A stretch of 64,000 nt of DNA. It comes from Flavobacterium hydrocarbonoxydans. Lineage in GTDB: Bacteria; Bacteroidota; Bacteroidia; Flavobacteriales; Flavobacteriaceae. Position numbers and translations under genes: made by a program. Within the stretch, counting starts at the first letter, position 1. Every line of letters begins with the position of its first letter. The notes below the pieces were generated by a model that worked only from the letters and a program-made list of their open reading frames with translations, had not been told where the DNA came from and did no database searches. Of this stretch, positions 36,915 through 45,249 are shown one piece after another. The stretch is from contig NZ_WSTB01000016.1 of NCBI RefSeq assembly GCF_009789235.1, forward strand, positions 1 through 64,000. Direction: 5' to 3'.

Positions 36915-37706
36915 ATGGCTTTAAGCAATTCTAAAGACCTCAAATTAGCTGTTCTTATTGATGCCGATAACGTTCCGTACAGCAATGTAAAAGGCATGAT
37001 GGAAGAAATTACAAAATTCGGAACTCCTACTACCAAACGTATTTACGCCGATTGGACCAAGCCAAATTCTAACGGATGGAAAGGCGTTTTACTGGAACAC
37101 GCTATTACGCCTATCCAGCAATACAGCTACACCGTGGGCAAAAACTCATCCGATTCTGCGTTGATCATTGATGCAATGGATTTGCTTTATTCTGGTAAAT
37201 TAGATGGATTTTGCATTGTTTCCAGTGATAGCGATTTTACGCGTCTGGCCATTCGTTTACGTGAATCCGGAATGAAAGTGATTGGAATTGGCGAAAAGAA
37301 AACACCCAATTCATTTATCGTTGCCTGCGACCGTTTTATTTATATCGAAGTTCTGGATGGCGCCATACAGAAGAAAAAATCCCCAAAACCAACCGCTACA
37401 ACTACTTCTGACGCCAAAAAAGCTGTTGAAAAACCAGCCGAAAAAGCATTAGCCAAAATAGACAAAGCCACTATCGAACTTATCGAAGCCACGATTGAAG
37501 ATATAGAAGATGATGATGGATGGGCATTTCTGGGCGATGTTGGAAATATGATTGTGAAGAAAAAACCTGAATTTGACCCAAGAAATTATGGTTTTTCGAA
37601 GCTTACGCCCATGCTAAAATCACTTACGGACATTCTGGAAATTGATGAAAGAGAGTCTGACAAAAAAGGTATCAAACACGTTTATGTGCGATTACGTTTC
37701 AACTAA
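36915..37706 (+). CDS. NYN-domain protein with C-terminal LOTUS/OST-HTH domain
   Basis: 263 residues. The NYN (PIN-like) nuclease domain covers about 10-150 with the acidic residues of LIDADNVPYSN (Asp15-17 region), SSDSALIIDAMDLLY and VSSDSDFTRLA. A Lys/Ala/Pro-rich linker (about 153-187) leads to a helical LOTUS/OST-HTH domain (about 190-263; DDGWAFLGDVGNMIVKKKPE). NYN proteins cleave or process RNA; LOTUS binds RNA or recruits helicases. In this gene the catalytic Asp residues seem intact. The following gene starts 27 bp later. Confidence 0.88.
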   Translation: MALSNSKDLKLAVLIDADNVPYSNVKGMMEEITKFGTPTTKRIYADWTKPNSNGWKGVLLEHAITPIQQYSYTVGKNSSDSALIIDAMDLLYSGKLDGFCIVSSDSDFTRLAIRLRESGMKVIGIGEKKTPNSFIVACDRFIYIEVLDGAIQKKKSPKPTATTTSDAKKAVEKPAEKALAKIDKATIELIEATIEDIEDDDGWAFLGDVGNMIVKKKPEFDPRNYGFSKLTPMLKSLTDILEIDERESDKKGIKHVYVRLRFN

Positions 37707-37733
37707 ATTATCATTTTTAATTTTTTTATAAAC

Positions 37734-39248
37734 ATGAGAAAAAAATTCTTTATCTACGGATTCTTATTGTTTCTAATTGTTGCTGCTATTTATTATAAAA
37801 CAGGTCGTGGCTATTTATTAGTCATTATTATACCTATACTATTGATTGTTGGGTTTTATAATACGATTCAAAAAAAACATGCTATTTTAAGAAACTTTCC
37901 TGTTTTGGGATATTTCAGGTATTTGTTCGAAATGATTGCGCCGGAAATCCAGCAATATTTTATCGAAAGATCTACTGACGGAAAACCTTTTTCCAGAAAC
38001 CAGCGTTCATTGGTGTACCAAAGAGCCAAAAATATCGATTCGAATTCACCTTTTGGAACACAATTAAACCTAAATCATGATAGTTACGAAGGCATCAAAC
38101 ACTCTATTTTTCCAGCAAAAGTAAACGAAGAATTGCCACGTGTTTTAGTGGGCGGAAAAGATTGCAAACAGCCCTATTTAGCTTCTTTATTGAATGTTTC
38201 GGCAATGAGTTTTGGTTCGCTGAGCGAAAATGCGGTTCGTGCAATTAATATTGGAGCAAAAAAAGGACAATTTTATCAAAATACAGGCGAAGGCGGATTG
38301 ACCGATTATCATCTGGAAGGCGGCGGCGATATTACGTGGCAAATCGGTACAGGTTATTTTGGCTGCCGTAACGCAGAAGGAAATTTTGACGCCGAAAAAT
38401 TTTCAGAAAAAGCCAATCTTCCGAATGTAAAAATGATCGAAATTAAGCTTTCGCAAGGCGCAAAACCAGGTCATGGCGGTGTGCTTCCAGCAGCTAAAAA
38501 CACGGAGCAAATTGCCAGAATCCGAGGCGTTGTTCCCCATACGACGATACTTTCACCTCCAAGTCATAGTGCATTTTCAGATGCGAAAGGTTTAGTTCAT
38601 TTTGTTAAACACTTACGTGAATTATCTAACGGAAAACCAATCGGATTTAAATTATGTATTGGAAACACAGCCGAATTTGAGGCGATTTGTCACGAAATGA
38701 TTGCCGAGGATTGTTATCCCGATTTCATTACCGTTGATGGTGCCGAAGGCGGAACCGGAGCTGCTCCACTGGAATTTGCCGATGGTGTGGGAATGCCTTT
38801 TGAACCTGCTTTAATTTTTGTCAATAAAACTTTAGTAGGATTAAATATTCGTGATAAAATTCGCATTATCGGAAGCGGAAAAATCATTTCTGGCTATTCT
38901 ATTTTACATGCTATTGCGTTGGGCGCAGATATGTGTAATAGTGCCCGTGGCTTCATGTTTTCGCTTGGTTGTATTCAGGCTTTAAGATGTCATAATAACG
39001 AATGCCCAACCGGAGTAGCAACACAAAACAAGATGTTGATGAAAGGTTTGGTGGTAACCGATAAATCTGATCGTGTGTATCATTTTCATAAAAACACTCT
39101 ACATGCTGCAAACGAGCTTTTGGCAGCAGCCGGAAAGAAAAGTTTTGCCGATGTGGATATCAATATTTTTATGCGTGGTGATGAGTTTACCAATTTATCC
39201 GAATCGTATTTTCCTGATAATTTAACCAATGTCACCAGACAGCATTAA
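37734..39248 (+). CDS. Membrane-anchored FMN-binding glutamate synthase-family protein
   Basis: 504 residues. Two membrane helices (about 5-20 and 25-42) precede a GltB-type FMN domain with GGLTDYHLEGGGDITWQIGTG and TVDGAEGGTGAAP. The cysteines C413, C419 and C424 fit the 3Fe-4S motif C-x5-C-x4-C of glutamate synthases. No glutaminase domain is present. The subfamily is common in bacteria; its reaction is not known. Cotranscribed with the NYN gene or driven from the gap of 27 bp. Confidence 0.88.
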   Translation: MRKKFFIYGFLLFLIVAAIYYKTGRGYLLVIIIPILLIVGFYNTIQKKHAILRNFPVLGYFRYLFEMIAPEIQQYFIERSTDGKPFSRNQRSLVYQRAKNIDSNSPFGTQLNLNHDSYEGIKHSIFPAKVNEELPRVLVGGKDCKQPYLASLLNVSAMSFGSLSENAVRAINIGAKKGQFYQNTGEGGLTDYHLEGGGDITWQIGTGYFGCRNAEGNFDAEKFSEKANLPNVKMIEIKLSQGAKPGHGGVLPAAKNTEQIARIRGVVPHTTILSPPSHSAFSDAKGLVHFVKHLRELSNGKPIGFKLCIGNTAEFEAICHEMIAEDCYPDFITVDGAEGGTGAAPLEFADGVGMPFEPALIFVNKTLVGLNIRDKIRIIGSGKIISGYSILHAIALGADMCNSARGFMFSLGCIQALRCHNNECPTGVATQNKMLMKGLVVTDKSDRVYHFHKNTLHAANELLAAAGKKSFADVDINIFMRGDEFTNLSESYFPDNLTNVTRQH

Positions 39249-39253
39249 AAAAT

Positions 39254-39289
39254 AAAAAGCCTCTTTGTATTATTTCAAAGAGGCTTTTT
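39254..39289. terminator. Terminator between convergent genes
   Basis: 14-bp perfect arms (39254-39267 with 39276-39289). The stem AAAAAGCCTCTTTG recurs in the terminator at 39924-39963. Confidence 0.85.
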
Positions 39290-39311
39290 ATTATCATTTT
39301 CTAAAACTTTA

Positions 39312-39749
39312 TTAAAGTTTTGCAGTTACCTTATTCGCCGAAGATTCGTCATTTAGTAACTCAGCTAATTCTTGTTTTCCAATTAATCTTTTAGCAATAA
39401 TAGAATTGTTATACGAGATAAAATAAACATCAAAAGTTACACCTTCTTCGATTAACTCTTGAGAAATTTGGTTCTTCTCGATCATACCTCTTAACAATTC
39501 AGGAAACGACTGGCTATAAGCTTGTTTGTTTTCGTCTGTTTCCTCTAAATTTGTTTCAATTCTGATTTCAATTCTATTGTCTTCTAAAAACGCCTTAGCA
39601 TCGGTACTTGTAATACTAGGCCCTTTTATAGAACTCGAAGTATTGTAATTACTTACATGCTCCTGGATTTTTTGTTTTGTATTTTTACAGCTAACCAGTA
39701 AAGATACAATTGCAATAGCAAATGCGATTTGGGTAATTTTTCTAATCAT
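39312..39749 (-). CDS. Small lipoprotein, paralog A
   Basis: 145 residues with a lipobox ending at Cys21 (SLLVSCKNTKQK). The mature part is soluble, mostly helical and strand mix, with NRIEIRIETNLEE and IEEGVTFDVYFISY. It is clearly a paralog of the next gene (40010-40414): both begin CKNTKQK(I/L)QE and share the EEGV-FDVY motif. No known family. Followed by a terminator with the same stem as that of the paralog. Confidence 0.72.
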   Translation of the reverse strand: MIRKITQIAFAIAIVSLLVSCKNTKQKIQEHVSNYNTSSSIKGPSITSTDAKAFLEDNRIEIRIETNLEETDENKQAYSQSFPELLRGMIEKNQISQELIEEGVTFDVYFISYNNSIIAKRLIGKQELAELLNDESSANKVTAKL

Positions 39750-39923
39750 AATTTTTTGGTTTTTTAGGTTCTTTTGTTAGATTTTAAACTCAAACATACT
39801 AATTTTTTAACACAAAAACAATAGATTTGGCAAAATAAAAGAGCTGTAACTATTTGATTACAAGTGTTATATGTAAGAATTATTTACAAGATAATGTAAG
39901 AATAAACAAACTGTCTTTAGCAC

Positions 39924-39963
39924 AAAAAAAGCCTCTTTGCGCGATATCAAAGAGGCTTTTTTT
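39924..39963 (-). terminator. Terminator of lipoprotein paralog B
   Basis: 16-bp perfect stem (39924-39939 with 39948-39963), 8-nt loop. Same stem core as the terminator of paralog A. Confidence 0.85.
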
Positions 39964-40009
39964 GTTATAAGAAGATTATACTTATTTTATTTTTTAATAT
40001 ATTATAGAA

Positions 40010-40414
40010 TTATTTTTTCAAAAAAGCGGCTATTTCCTCCTTGTTAATTATTTTTTTATCCAAAACAGTATTATCATCAGCCAGATAATAAACATCAAAC
40101 TGCACACCTTCCTCTACTAATTCCTGAAAAACAATATCTTTTTCGATTCTATTAGTCAGTAACTCAGAGAAATTTGTATCTGCGGCTGCTTTATTCGATT
40201 CGTTTTGTTCCAGATTGGTTTCGAACCTTAATTCAATTTTATTATCATCCATATAACCTCTGGCAGTAGTAAGTGTAACATTAGCAGCTTTAAAAGTAGC
40301 TGCCTGACTATTATACGTTGTTACATATTCCTGAAGTTTTTGTTTGGTGTTTTTACAGCTTATTACCAATAGTGCAATACCAATTATAAGCGAAATTTGG
40401 GTTATTTTCTTCAT
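40010..40414 (-). CDS. Small lipoprotein, paralog B
   Basis: 134 residues with a lipobox ending at Cys20 (ALLVISCKNT). It shares with paralog A the segments DNKIELRFETNLEQ and LVEEGVQFDVYYLADDN. It differs by a shorter C-terminus (EIAAFLKK). The pair plus their same-stem terminators suggest a tandem duplication of a gene-terminator unit. Function unknown. Confidence 0.72.
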   Translation of the reverse strand: MKKITQISLIIGIALLVISCKNTKQKLQEYVTTYNSQAATFKAANVTLTTARGYMDDNKIELRFETNLEQNESNKAAADTNFSELLTNRIEKDIVFQELVEEGVQFDVYYLADDNTVLDKKIINKEEIAAFLKK

Positions 40415-40429
40415 CCTCTTTTTTAGTTT

Positions 40430-40880
40430 TTAAATTTCAACTTTGATTACAATTTTATTCAATATGCCGTCCGTTATCATGGGCGCGTGTACATCTTCGG
40501 GAAAGAGTATCACAAATTGATTGGCACTCAGTCTAAAAAACATATCCGGATAATCATTAAAAAAACGAACATCTTTTTCATCATTGTAGTCTCCTTTTGG
40601 CACTGCACAATCTGCTCTTGGTTTCCATCCAAAAATTTCAAATTCACTAATACAAAACTGAATATCAATATTTTTTATCGTGACATTCAAATGTTTCTAA
40701 ACTCTCTACTTTGGTTTTTCCTTTTCCGTAGTAACCAAAAGCCTTTATGCCGTCGGTTTCAAATAAAGTTCCTTCGGCAACATTTCCAAATTTATTAGCT
40801 CGCAAAAAATCAAATGCTTTCTTAAACGAAGGATGTAAAGCTTCATATTTTGCGGCATTTTCTAATGAATCTATAATCAT
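40430..40880 (-). pseudogene. YhcH/YjgK/YiaL (DUF386) family gene with a frameshift
   Basis: The first part begins at ATG 40880 (MIIDSLENAAKYE) and reads the family N-terminus to ESLETFECHDKK, then stops. The second part continues in another frame with IDIQFCISEFEIFGWKP and the family motif FPEDVHAPMI. Together they make a normal ~150-residue cupin-like protein. The break is at a run of six A (40671-40676 on the forward strand as T); removing one A restores the frame. YhcH proteins are linked to sialic acid or unsaturated uronate catabolism, fitting the GH88 gene 45 bp upstream. A real mutation, slippage or a sequencing error are all possible. Confidence 0.85.
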
Positions 40881-40924
40881 AATTTTATTGTATTTGAATT
40901 GGTGTTTTTTAAAATTATAAAAAA

Positions 40925-42112
40925 TTATTTCAATTTCTGAAGTCTCAAAAGCCCTTCTAAATAATAGTAATCGGCATAATTTATAGAACAATCTATTTCG
41001 CTTCCGGCTGGCTTATGACCTGTTGAATGAAGCAAAAATGCCGGATTTATATCATGACTCTGATAGTTCTCAGAAAGTGAAATAAGCATTTTTTCAGCTT
41101 TGGAAACATACTCCGATTTCAACTTTTTATCTTTTGTAAAAGAACTCAATTCGATCAATGCAGATGAAACGATTGCCGCTGCAGAAGCATCTCTGGGTGC
41201 ATTAGGAATATCCGGAGCATTAAAATCCCAGTACGGAATCAAATCTTCTGTGGTTAATTTATCCAGATACACTCTCGCCAATTGATTTGCAAATGCTAAA
41301 AACTTAGGATCTTTTGTTTCTCTGTACACCATTGTAAAACCGTAAATTGCCCATGCCTGCCCACGTGCCCACATACTATCATCGCTAAATCCCTGCGCGG
41401 TAATTCCTTTTATTTTTTTACCTGTTTCATAATCGTAAATAAGAACATGATAAGACGTAAAATCCGGTCTGAAATGATTGTTCATCGTAGTTTCAGCATG
41501 TTTTACAGCAATGTCGTACAGCTTTTTATTCCCTCCGTTTTTAGAAGCCCAAAAAAGCAATTCAAGATTCATCATATTATCGATAATCGTATTGTGTCCG
41601 CCGTATTTATTATGCGGCCACGACTGAATAGTTCCTACTTTTGGATTGAAAAGCGTAGCAAGAGTATCGGCGGTTTTCAGGATAATTTCTTTGTAGGCTT
41701 TATTTTTAGTCAAACGATATCCGTTACCAAAACTGTTCAGAATCTGAAAACCCAAATCATGATCACTGGCTTTATTTACAGACAAAGGCGTCAAAAATCT
41801 ACTAAATTTATCCGCTTCTTTTTCCCACTTTTTCTCTCCTGTTGCTTCGTATAAATACCATAATTGTCCCGGCCAAAAACCACTTGTCCAATCTTTATAA
41901 TCTACAAATTTCCATTCGGAACTTCCAGTTGGAATACTTCTGGGAAAAGTTTGATTATCTGGAATTACAGCCAGAGTTTTAGAAGCCTGTACCGCACAAT
42001 AGTCGAATTGTTTTTTTATATTGAATGAATTACTTTTCTGCGAATATGCTGCATTTGCAGAAAATAATAAAGTAAAAATTAAAATATAAAAAGAAGATAA
42101 TCTTGTATTCAT
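40925..42112 (-). CDS. GH88 unsaturated glucuronyl hydrolase
   Basis: 395 residues: signal peptide (about 1-24, ending AYSQ) and a GH88 (alpha/alpha)6 barrel. The two catalytic Asp residues of the family are visible: Asp119 in SDHDLGFQ and Asp178 in IIDNMMNLELL. It removes unsaturated uronic acid from oligosaccharides made by polysaccharide lyases. No lyase or SusCD is adjacent; the partner gene is the frameshifted YhcH, so the pair is a small uronate module separated from a PUL. Confidence 0.92.
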   Translation of the reverse strand: MNTRLSSFYILIFTLLFSANAAYSQKSNSFNIKKQFDYCAVQASKTLAVIPDNQTFPRSIPTGSSEWKFVDYKDWTSGFWPGQLWYLYEATGEKKWEKEADKFSRFLTPLSVNKASDHDLGFQILNSFGNGYRLTKNKAYKEIILKTADTLATLFNPKVGTIQSWPHNKYGGHNTIIDNMMNLELLFWASKNGGNKKLYDIAVKHAETTMNNHFRPDFTSYHVLIYDYETGKKIKGITAQGFSDDSMWARGQAWAIYGFTMVYRETKDPKFLAFANQLARVYLDKLTTEDLIPYWDFNAPDIPNAPRDASAAAIVSSALIELSSFTKDKKLKSEYVSKAEKMLISLSENYQSHDINPAFLLHSTGHKPAGSEIDCSINYADYYYLEGLLRLQKLK

Positions 42113-42226
42113 GGTAATTTGGTTTTTGGATGATGAAAGATAGAAAGTTTAAATTTATAAAATAAAGTAAAACTTTTGCCTGTAAAGTTTTTAACTTCGA
42201 AAAAAAAATCAAAGATTCATTCTTTT

Positions 42227-42259
42227 TTTGTTTCTAAAAAGTAAACCGTTATACATTTG
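42227..42259 (+). promoter_or_regulatory. Promoter with -33 TTTG and -7 TACATTTG
   Basis: TTTG (42227-42230) and TACATTTG (42252-42259) are 21 bp apart. The -7 element covers the TTG at 42257, the first possible start codon of the next gene. Confidence 0.6.
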
Positions 42260-42619
42260 AAAAATCCAAGAGTTACTTATTTCTTTCTGCTGCTATTGGT
42301 GATTATTCTTGGAATTCTTTCTAGAAAAATAAGCGTTGTACCTTTATTTATTGGAGATTTACTGTACGCTGTAATGATTTTTATTTTTATTAGAATATTT
42401 TTAATAGAATATAAAAGCTTTCAAATTGCTGTTCTAGCTTTAGTAACTTGTTATACTATCGAGTGCTTGCAGCTTTATCAGGCTGACTGGATTATCGAAC
42501 TCCGCAAAACACTTTTTGGACGATATGTGCTCGGTCAGGGATTTTTATGGAGTGATCTTGTGGCTTATAGTTTTGGCGTTCTGATTGCCTTTTTGATTGA
42601 AAAAAACAAGAAATACTAA
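42257..42619 (+). CDS. DUF2809 family small membrane protein
   Basis: 120 residues if read from the TTG at 42257. Four hydrophobic segments (about 8-24, 28-50, 53-70 and 95-115) and the family pattern with LLYAVMIFIFIRIF and TIECLQLYQADWI. No ATG lies near the start. The TTG is inside the -7 element, so the true start may be a GTG/TTG around 42296-42301, or the promoter call is wrong. The 3' end overlaps the convergent ABC gene by 4 bp. Function unknown. Confidence 0.7.
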   Translation: MKNPRVTYFFLLLLVIILGILSRKISVVPLFIGDLLYAVMIFIFIRIFLIEYKSFQIAVLALVTCYTIECLQLYQADWIIELRKTLFGRYVLGQGFLWSDLVAYSFGVLIAFLIEKNKKY

Positions 42620-44394
42620 TCAAATGTCTGGGTAATTTTATCAATATTCAGACTATTAGCCATTGTTGTAAATATCTGATAATAAGTCGATTTATTATCA
42701 TACAGTTGCTCATGAGTTCCTTTTTCAATACATCTTCCCTGCTCTAAAACGATAATATTCGAAGCATCAATAATCTGCGAAATACTGTGCGAAATTATGA
42801 TTACGGTTCTGTCTTTTTTTATGGCGTCGAGCGATTTTTTTATTTGTTCTGTAGCTATCGCATCCAAACTTGCGGTGGGCTCATCCAGAAAAATGATAGG
42901 CGGATTTTTAAGAAACAACCTGGCAATTGCAATTCGCTGCTGCTGACCTCCTGAAAGTAAATGTGCTTCGGATTCATATCCTTTTGGCAACTGCATGACC
43001 TGCTCATGAATATAAGCTTTCCTGGCGGCCTCCATAATTTCGGCTTTTGAAGCAGCTGGCTTTCCGTATAAAATATTTTCGGCTATAGTTCCTTTGAAAA
43101 TATGATTTTTTTGTAAAACCAATCCAATATTTCTTCGTAAAAAATCGGTGTCATAATCATTTAAATCGACTCCATCCAAATAAATTTTTCCCGATGAAGG
43201 CAAATAAAACTTATCCAGTAAATTGATAACCGTGCTTTTTCCGGCACCGCTCAATCCGACCAAAGCGGTGGTTTCGTTTGGTTTGATTGTAAAATTAATT
43301 TCAAAAAGTGCTTTGGTTCCGTTAGGATAGGCAAAATCAACATTTTTGACTTCTATCAATCCTACAATTTTTTCCGGAACATAATCTCCGCTGGTTTCTT
43401 TTTCTTTTTCAGATTCTAAAATATCAAAAAAACCTTCCGAATAAATTAAGGCATCATTTACTTCATCATAAATACGGTGCAACTGACGAATTGGTGCCGA
43501 AACATTATTAAACAACATAATATGAAACATGATCGCACCAATTGTCATGGTATTATTTAGTACAAAATAAGCAGTCAGAATAATAATGATAACCACTCCT
43601 ATTTGTTCGATAAAACTTTTGACACTTTCAAAAATGAAACTTGTTTTTCTGGTTGCCAATTGATTTTCAGTCATTTCGAATTGAATTTTCTGATGACGAT
43701 CGGCTTCCATAGGTTCACGAACAAAAGATTTAATAACAGTTATCGATTCTATCAGACTTATAATTCCGTTGTTTTTTGTTTCGCGATAATTGCGCATTCT
43801 TCTCCGAAATCCGCTTAGCTTAGTTGCCTGTAACTGACTGATATAAAAATAAATAGGAATAATACACAAACTCACCAATCCTACGTACATATTAGCATAA
43901 AACATCAAAATTAAAGCCACGAAAGCATTTGTAAACAATGGCAGAATATCAATAAAAAAATTCTGAACCAATCGTGTCAAACTGCTAATTCCCATATCAA
44001 TTCTGGTTTGAAGTTTACCACTTTCGTTTTCGTCTGAGGTATAAAACTCCATTCTATAACTCAGAATTTTTTCGACTATGGTTTGAGAAATATCACGTGT
44101 TATAAAAATCCGCAACTTTTCTCCGTAAAATTTTTGTCCAAACTGCACTACCGAATAAATCAATTCTTTGGATAACAAAACAATACTTATGATGCCTAAT
44201 AAATGAAATCCTTTAGACAAAGGTTCGTGCGCCACCATTAGATTACTAATAGAATCTACGGTATATTTTATGATTAAAGCATTTACCTGAGCTGCAAACG
44301 ATCCTAAAAACGTAAGCAATAAAGTAGCAATGACCATTTTGCGGTAGGGCTTAACGAAAGGAGTGATTTTTTTAAAGAGAACTGATATCTGCAT
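42616..44394 (-). CDS. ABC transporter, fused permease and ATPase (exporter type)
   Basis: 592 residues. Six membrane helices (about 20-300) then an ATPase: Walker A GLSGAGKST (380-388), signature LSGGQ (480-484), Walker B IFLDEP (501-506), and H-loop His536. All are intact. A half-transporter that would work as a homodimer to export a lipid, peptide or drug. No signal of substrate. Confidence 0.95.
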   Translation of the reverse strand: MQISVLFKKITPFVKPYRKMVIATLLLTFLGSFAAQVNALIIKYTVDSISNLMVAHEPLSKGFHLLGIISIVLLSKELIYSVVQFGQKFYGEKLRIFITRDISQTIVEKILSYRMEFYTSDENESGKLQTRIDMGISSLTRLVQNFFIDILPLFTNAFVALILMFYANMYVGLVSLCIIPIYFYISQLQATKLSGFRRRMRNYRETKNNGIISLIESITVIKSFVREPMEADRHQKIQFEMTENQLATRKTSFIFESVKSFIEQIGVVIIIILTAYFVLNNTMTIGAIMFHIMLFNNVSAPIRQLHRIYDEVNDALIYSEGFFDILESEKEKETSGDYVPEKIVGLIEVKNVDFAYPNGTKALFEINFTIKPNETTALVGLSGAGKSTVINLLDKFYLPSSGKIYLDGVDLNDYDTDFLRRNIGLVLQKNHIFKGTIAENILYGKPAASKAEIMEAARKAYIHEQVMQLPKGYESEAHLLSGGQQQRIAIARLFLKNPPIIFLDEPTASLDAIATEQIKKSLDAIKKDRTVIIISHSISQIIDASNIIVLEQGRCIEKGTHEQLYDNKSTYYQIFTTMANSLNIDKITQTFD

Positions 44395-44433
44395 TTATTT
44401 TGTCTTTAGGCAAGTTATCAAATATAAGAATTC

Positions 44434-44441
44434 TAAATTTG
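44434..44441 (+). promoter_or_regulatory. -7 promoter element of rdgB
   Basis: TAAATTTG matches TAnnTTTG and lies 35 bp before the ATG. Confidence 0.5.
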
Positions 44442-44476
44442 TGTTTTAAATTCCGCATCACTTAAAATATATTATT

Positions 44477-45055
44477 ATGCAACTTGTTTTCGCTTCAAAC
44501 AATAAAAACAAAATCAAAGAAATACAAAGTATTCTTCCGGAAACTATTAAAATCCTGAGTTTAGAAGAAATTGGCTGTCACGAAGAAATTCCTGAAACGG
44601 CAGACACCATCGAAGGAAATGCCATTCTGAAAGCCAATTATGTAACCGAAAAATACGGCTACGATTGTTTTGCTGATGATACAGGACTGGAAGTTACAGC
44701 TTTAAACGACGAACCAGGCGTCTATTCGGCAAGATATGCAGGCGAGCAGCGCAATGCTGATGATAATATGAATAAACTTCTGGAGGCATTAACAAACCAT
44801 CAGGACCGAAGCGCAAAGTTTAAGACCGTTATTGCATTAAACCTAAAAGGAGAACAACAACTTTTTACCGGAATTGCCAAAGGAACAATTGTTTTTGAAA
44901 AAGCCGGGGATTATGGTTTTGGGTATGATCCGATATTTCAGCCGGAAAATTACAGCGAAACTTTTGCGGAATTATCTTCGGATGTAAAAAATAAAATCAG
45001 TCATCGGGCAAAAGCAACTCAGCAACTAATTGATTATCTGCATTCCATCCAATAA
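44477..45055 (+). CDS. rdgB: Non-canonical purine NTP pyrophosphatase (RdgB/HAM1)
   Basis: 192 residues. It hydrolyses dITP, ITP and XTP to monophosphates and keeps deaminated purines out of nucleic acids. Family motifs are the start FASNNKNKIKEI, DDTGLEV with the metal Asp, YSARYAG, GYGFGYDPIF (here DYGFGYDPIF) and SHRAKA. Complete. Confidence 0.97.
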   Translation: MQLVFASNNKNKIKEIQSILPETIKILSLEEIGCHEEIPETADTIEGNAILKANYVTEKYGYDCFADDTGLEVTALNDEPGVYSARYAGEQRNADDNMNKLLEALTNHQDRSAKFKTVIALNLKGEQQLFTGIAKGTIVFEKAGDYGFGYDPIFQPENYSETFAELSSDVKNKISHRAKATQQLIDYLHSIQ

Positions 45056-45220
45056 TTGTTTAAAATACAACATTTTACGGGACAAAATTTATATTTCAAG
45101 ACGATTTTTTTTATCAATAGATTCTCAAATTCATTTAAATAAAACATAACTTTTTGATAATCAAATCATAACAAATGTATAATTATTGAAATTGCATTAG
45201 TTTATCTGAATAATTAACAG

Positions 45221-45228
45221 TAATTTTG
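45221..45228 (+). promoter_or_regulatory. -7 promoter element of the DEAD-box helicase gene
   Basis: TAATTTTG matches TAnnTTTG and ends 21 bp before the ATG at 45250. The TTG at 45226 that opens the longest frame lies within this element and is rejected as start. Confidence 0.65.
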
Positions 45229-45249
45229 CACCCTATTTTAAAAATACAT

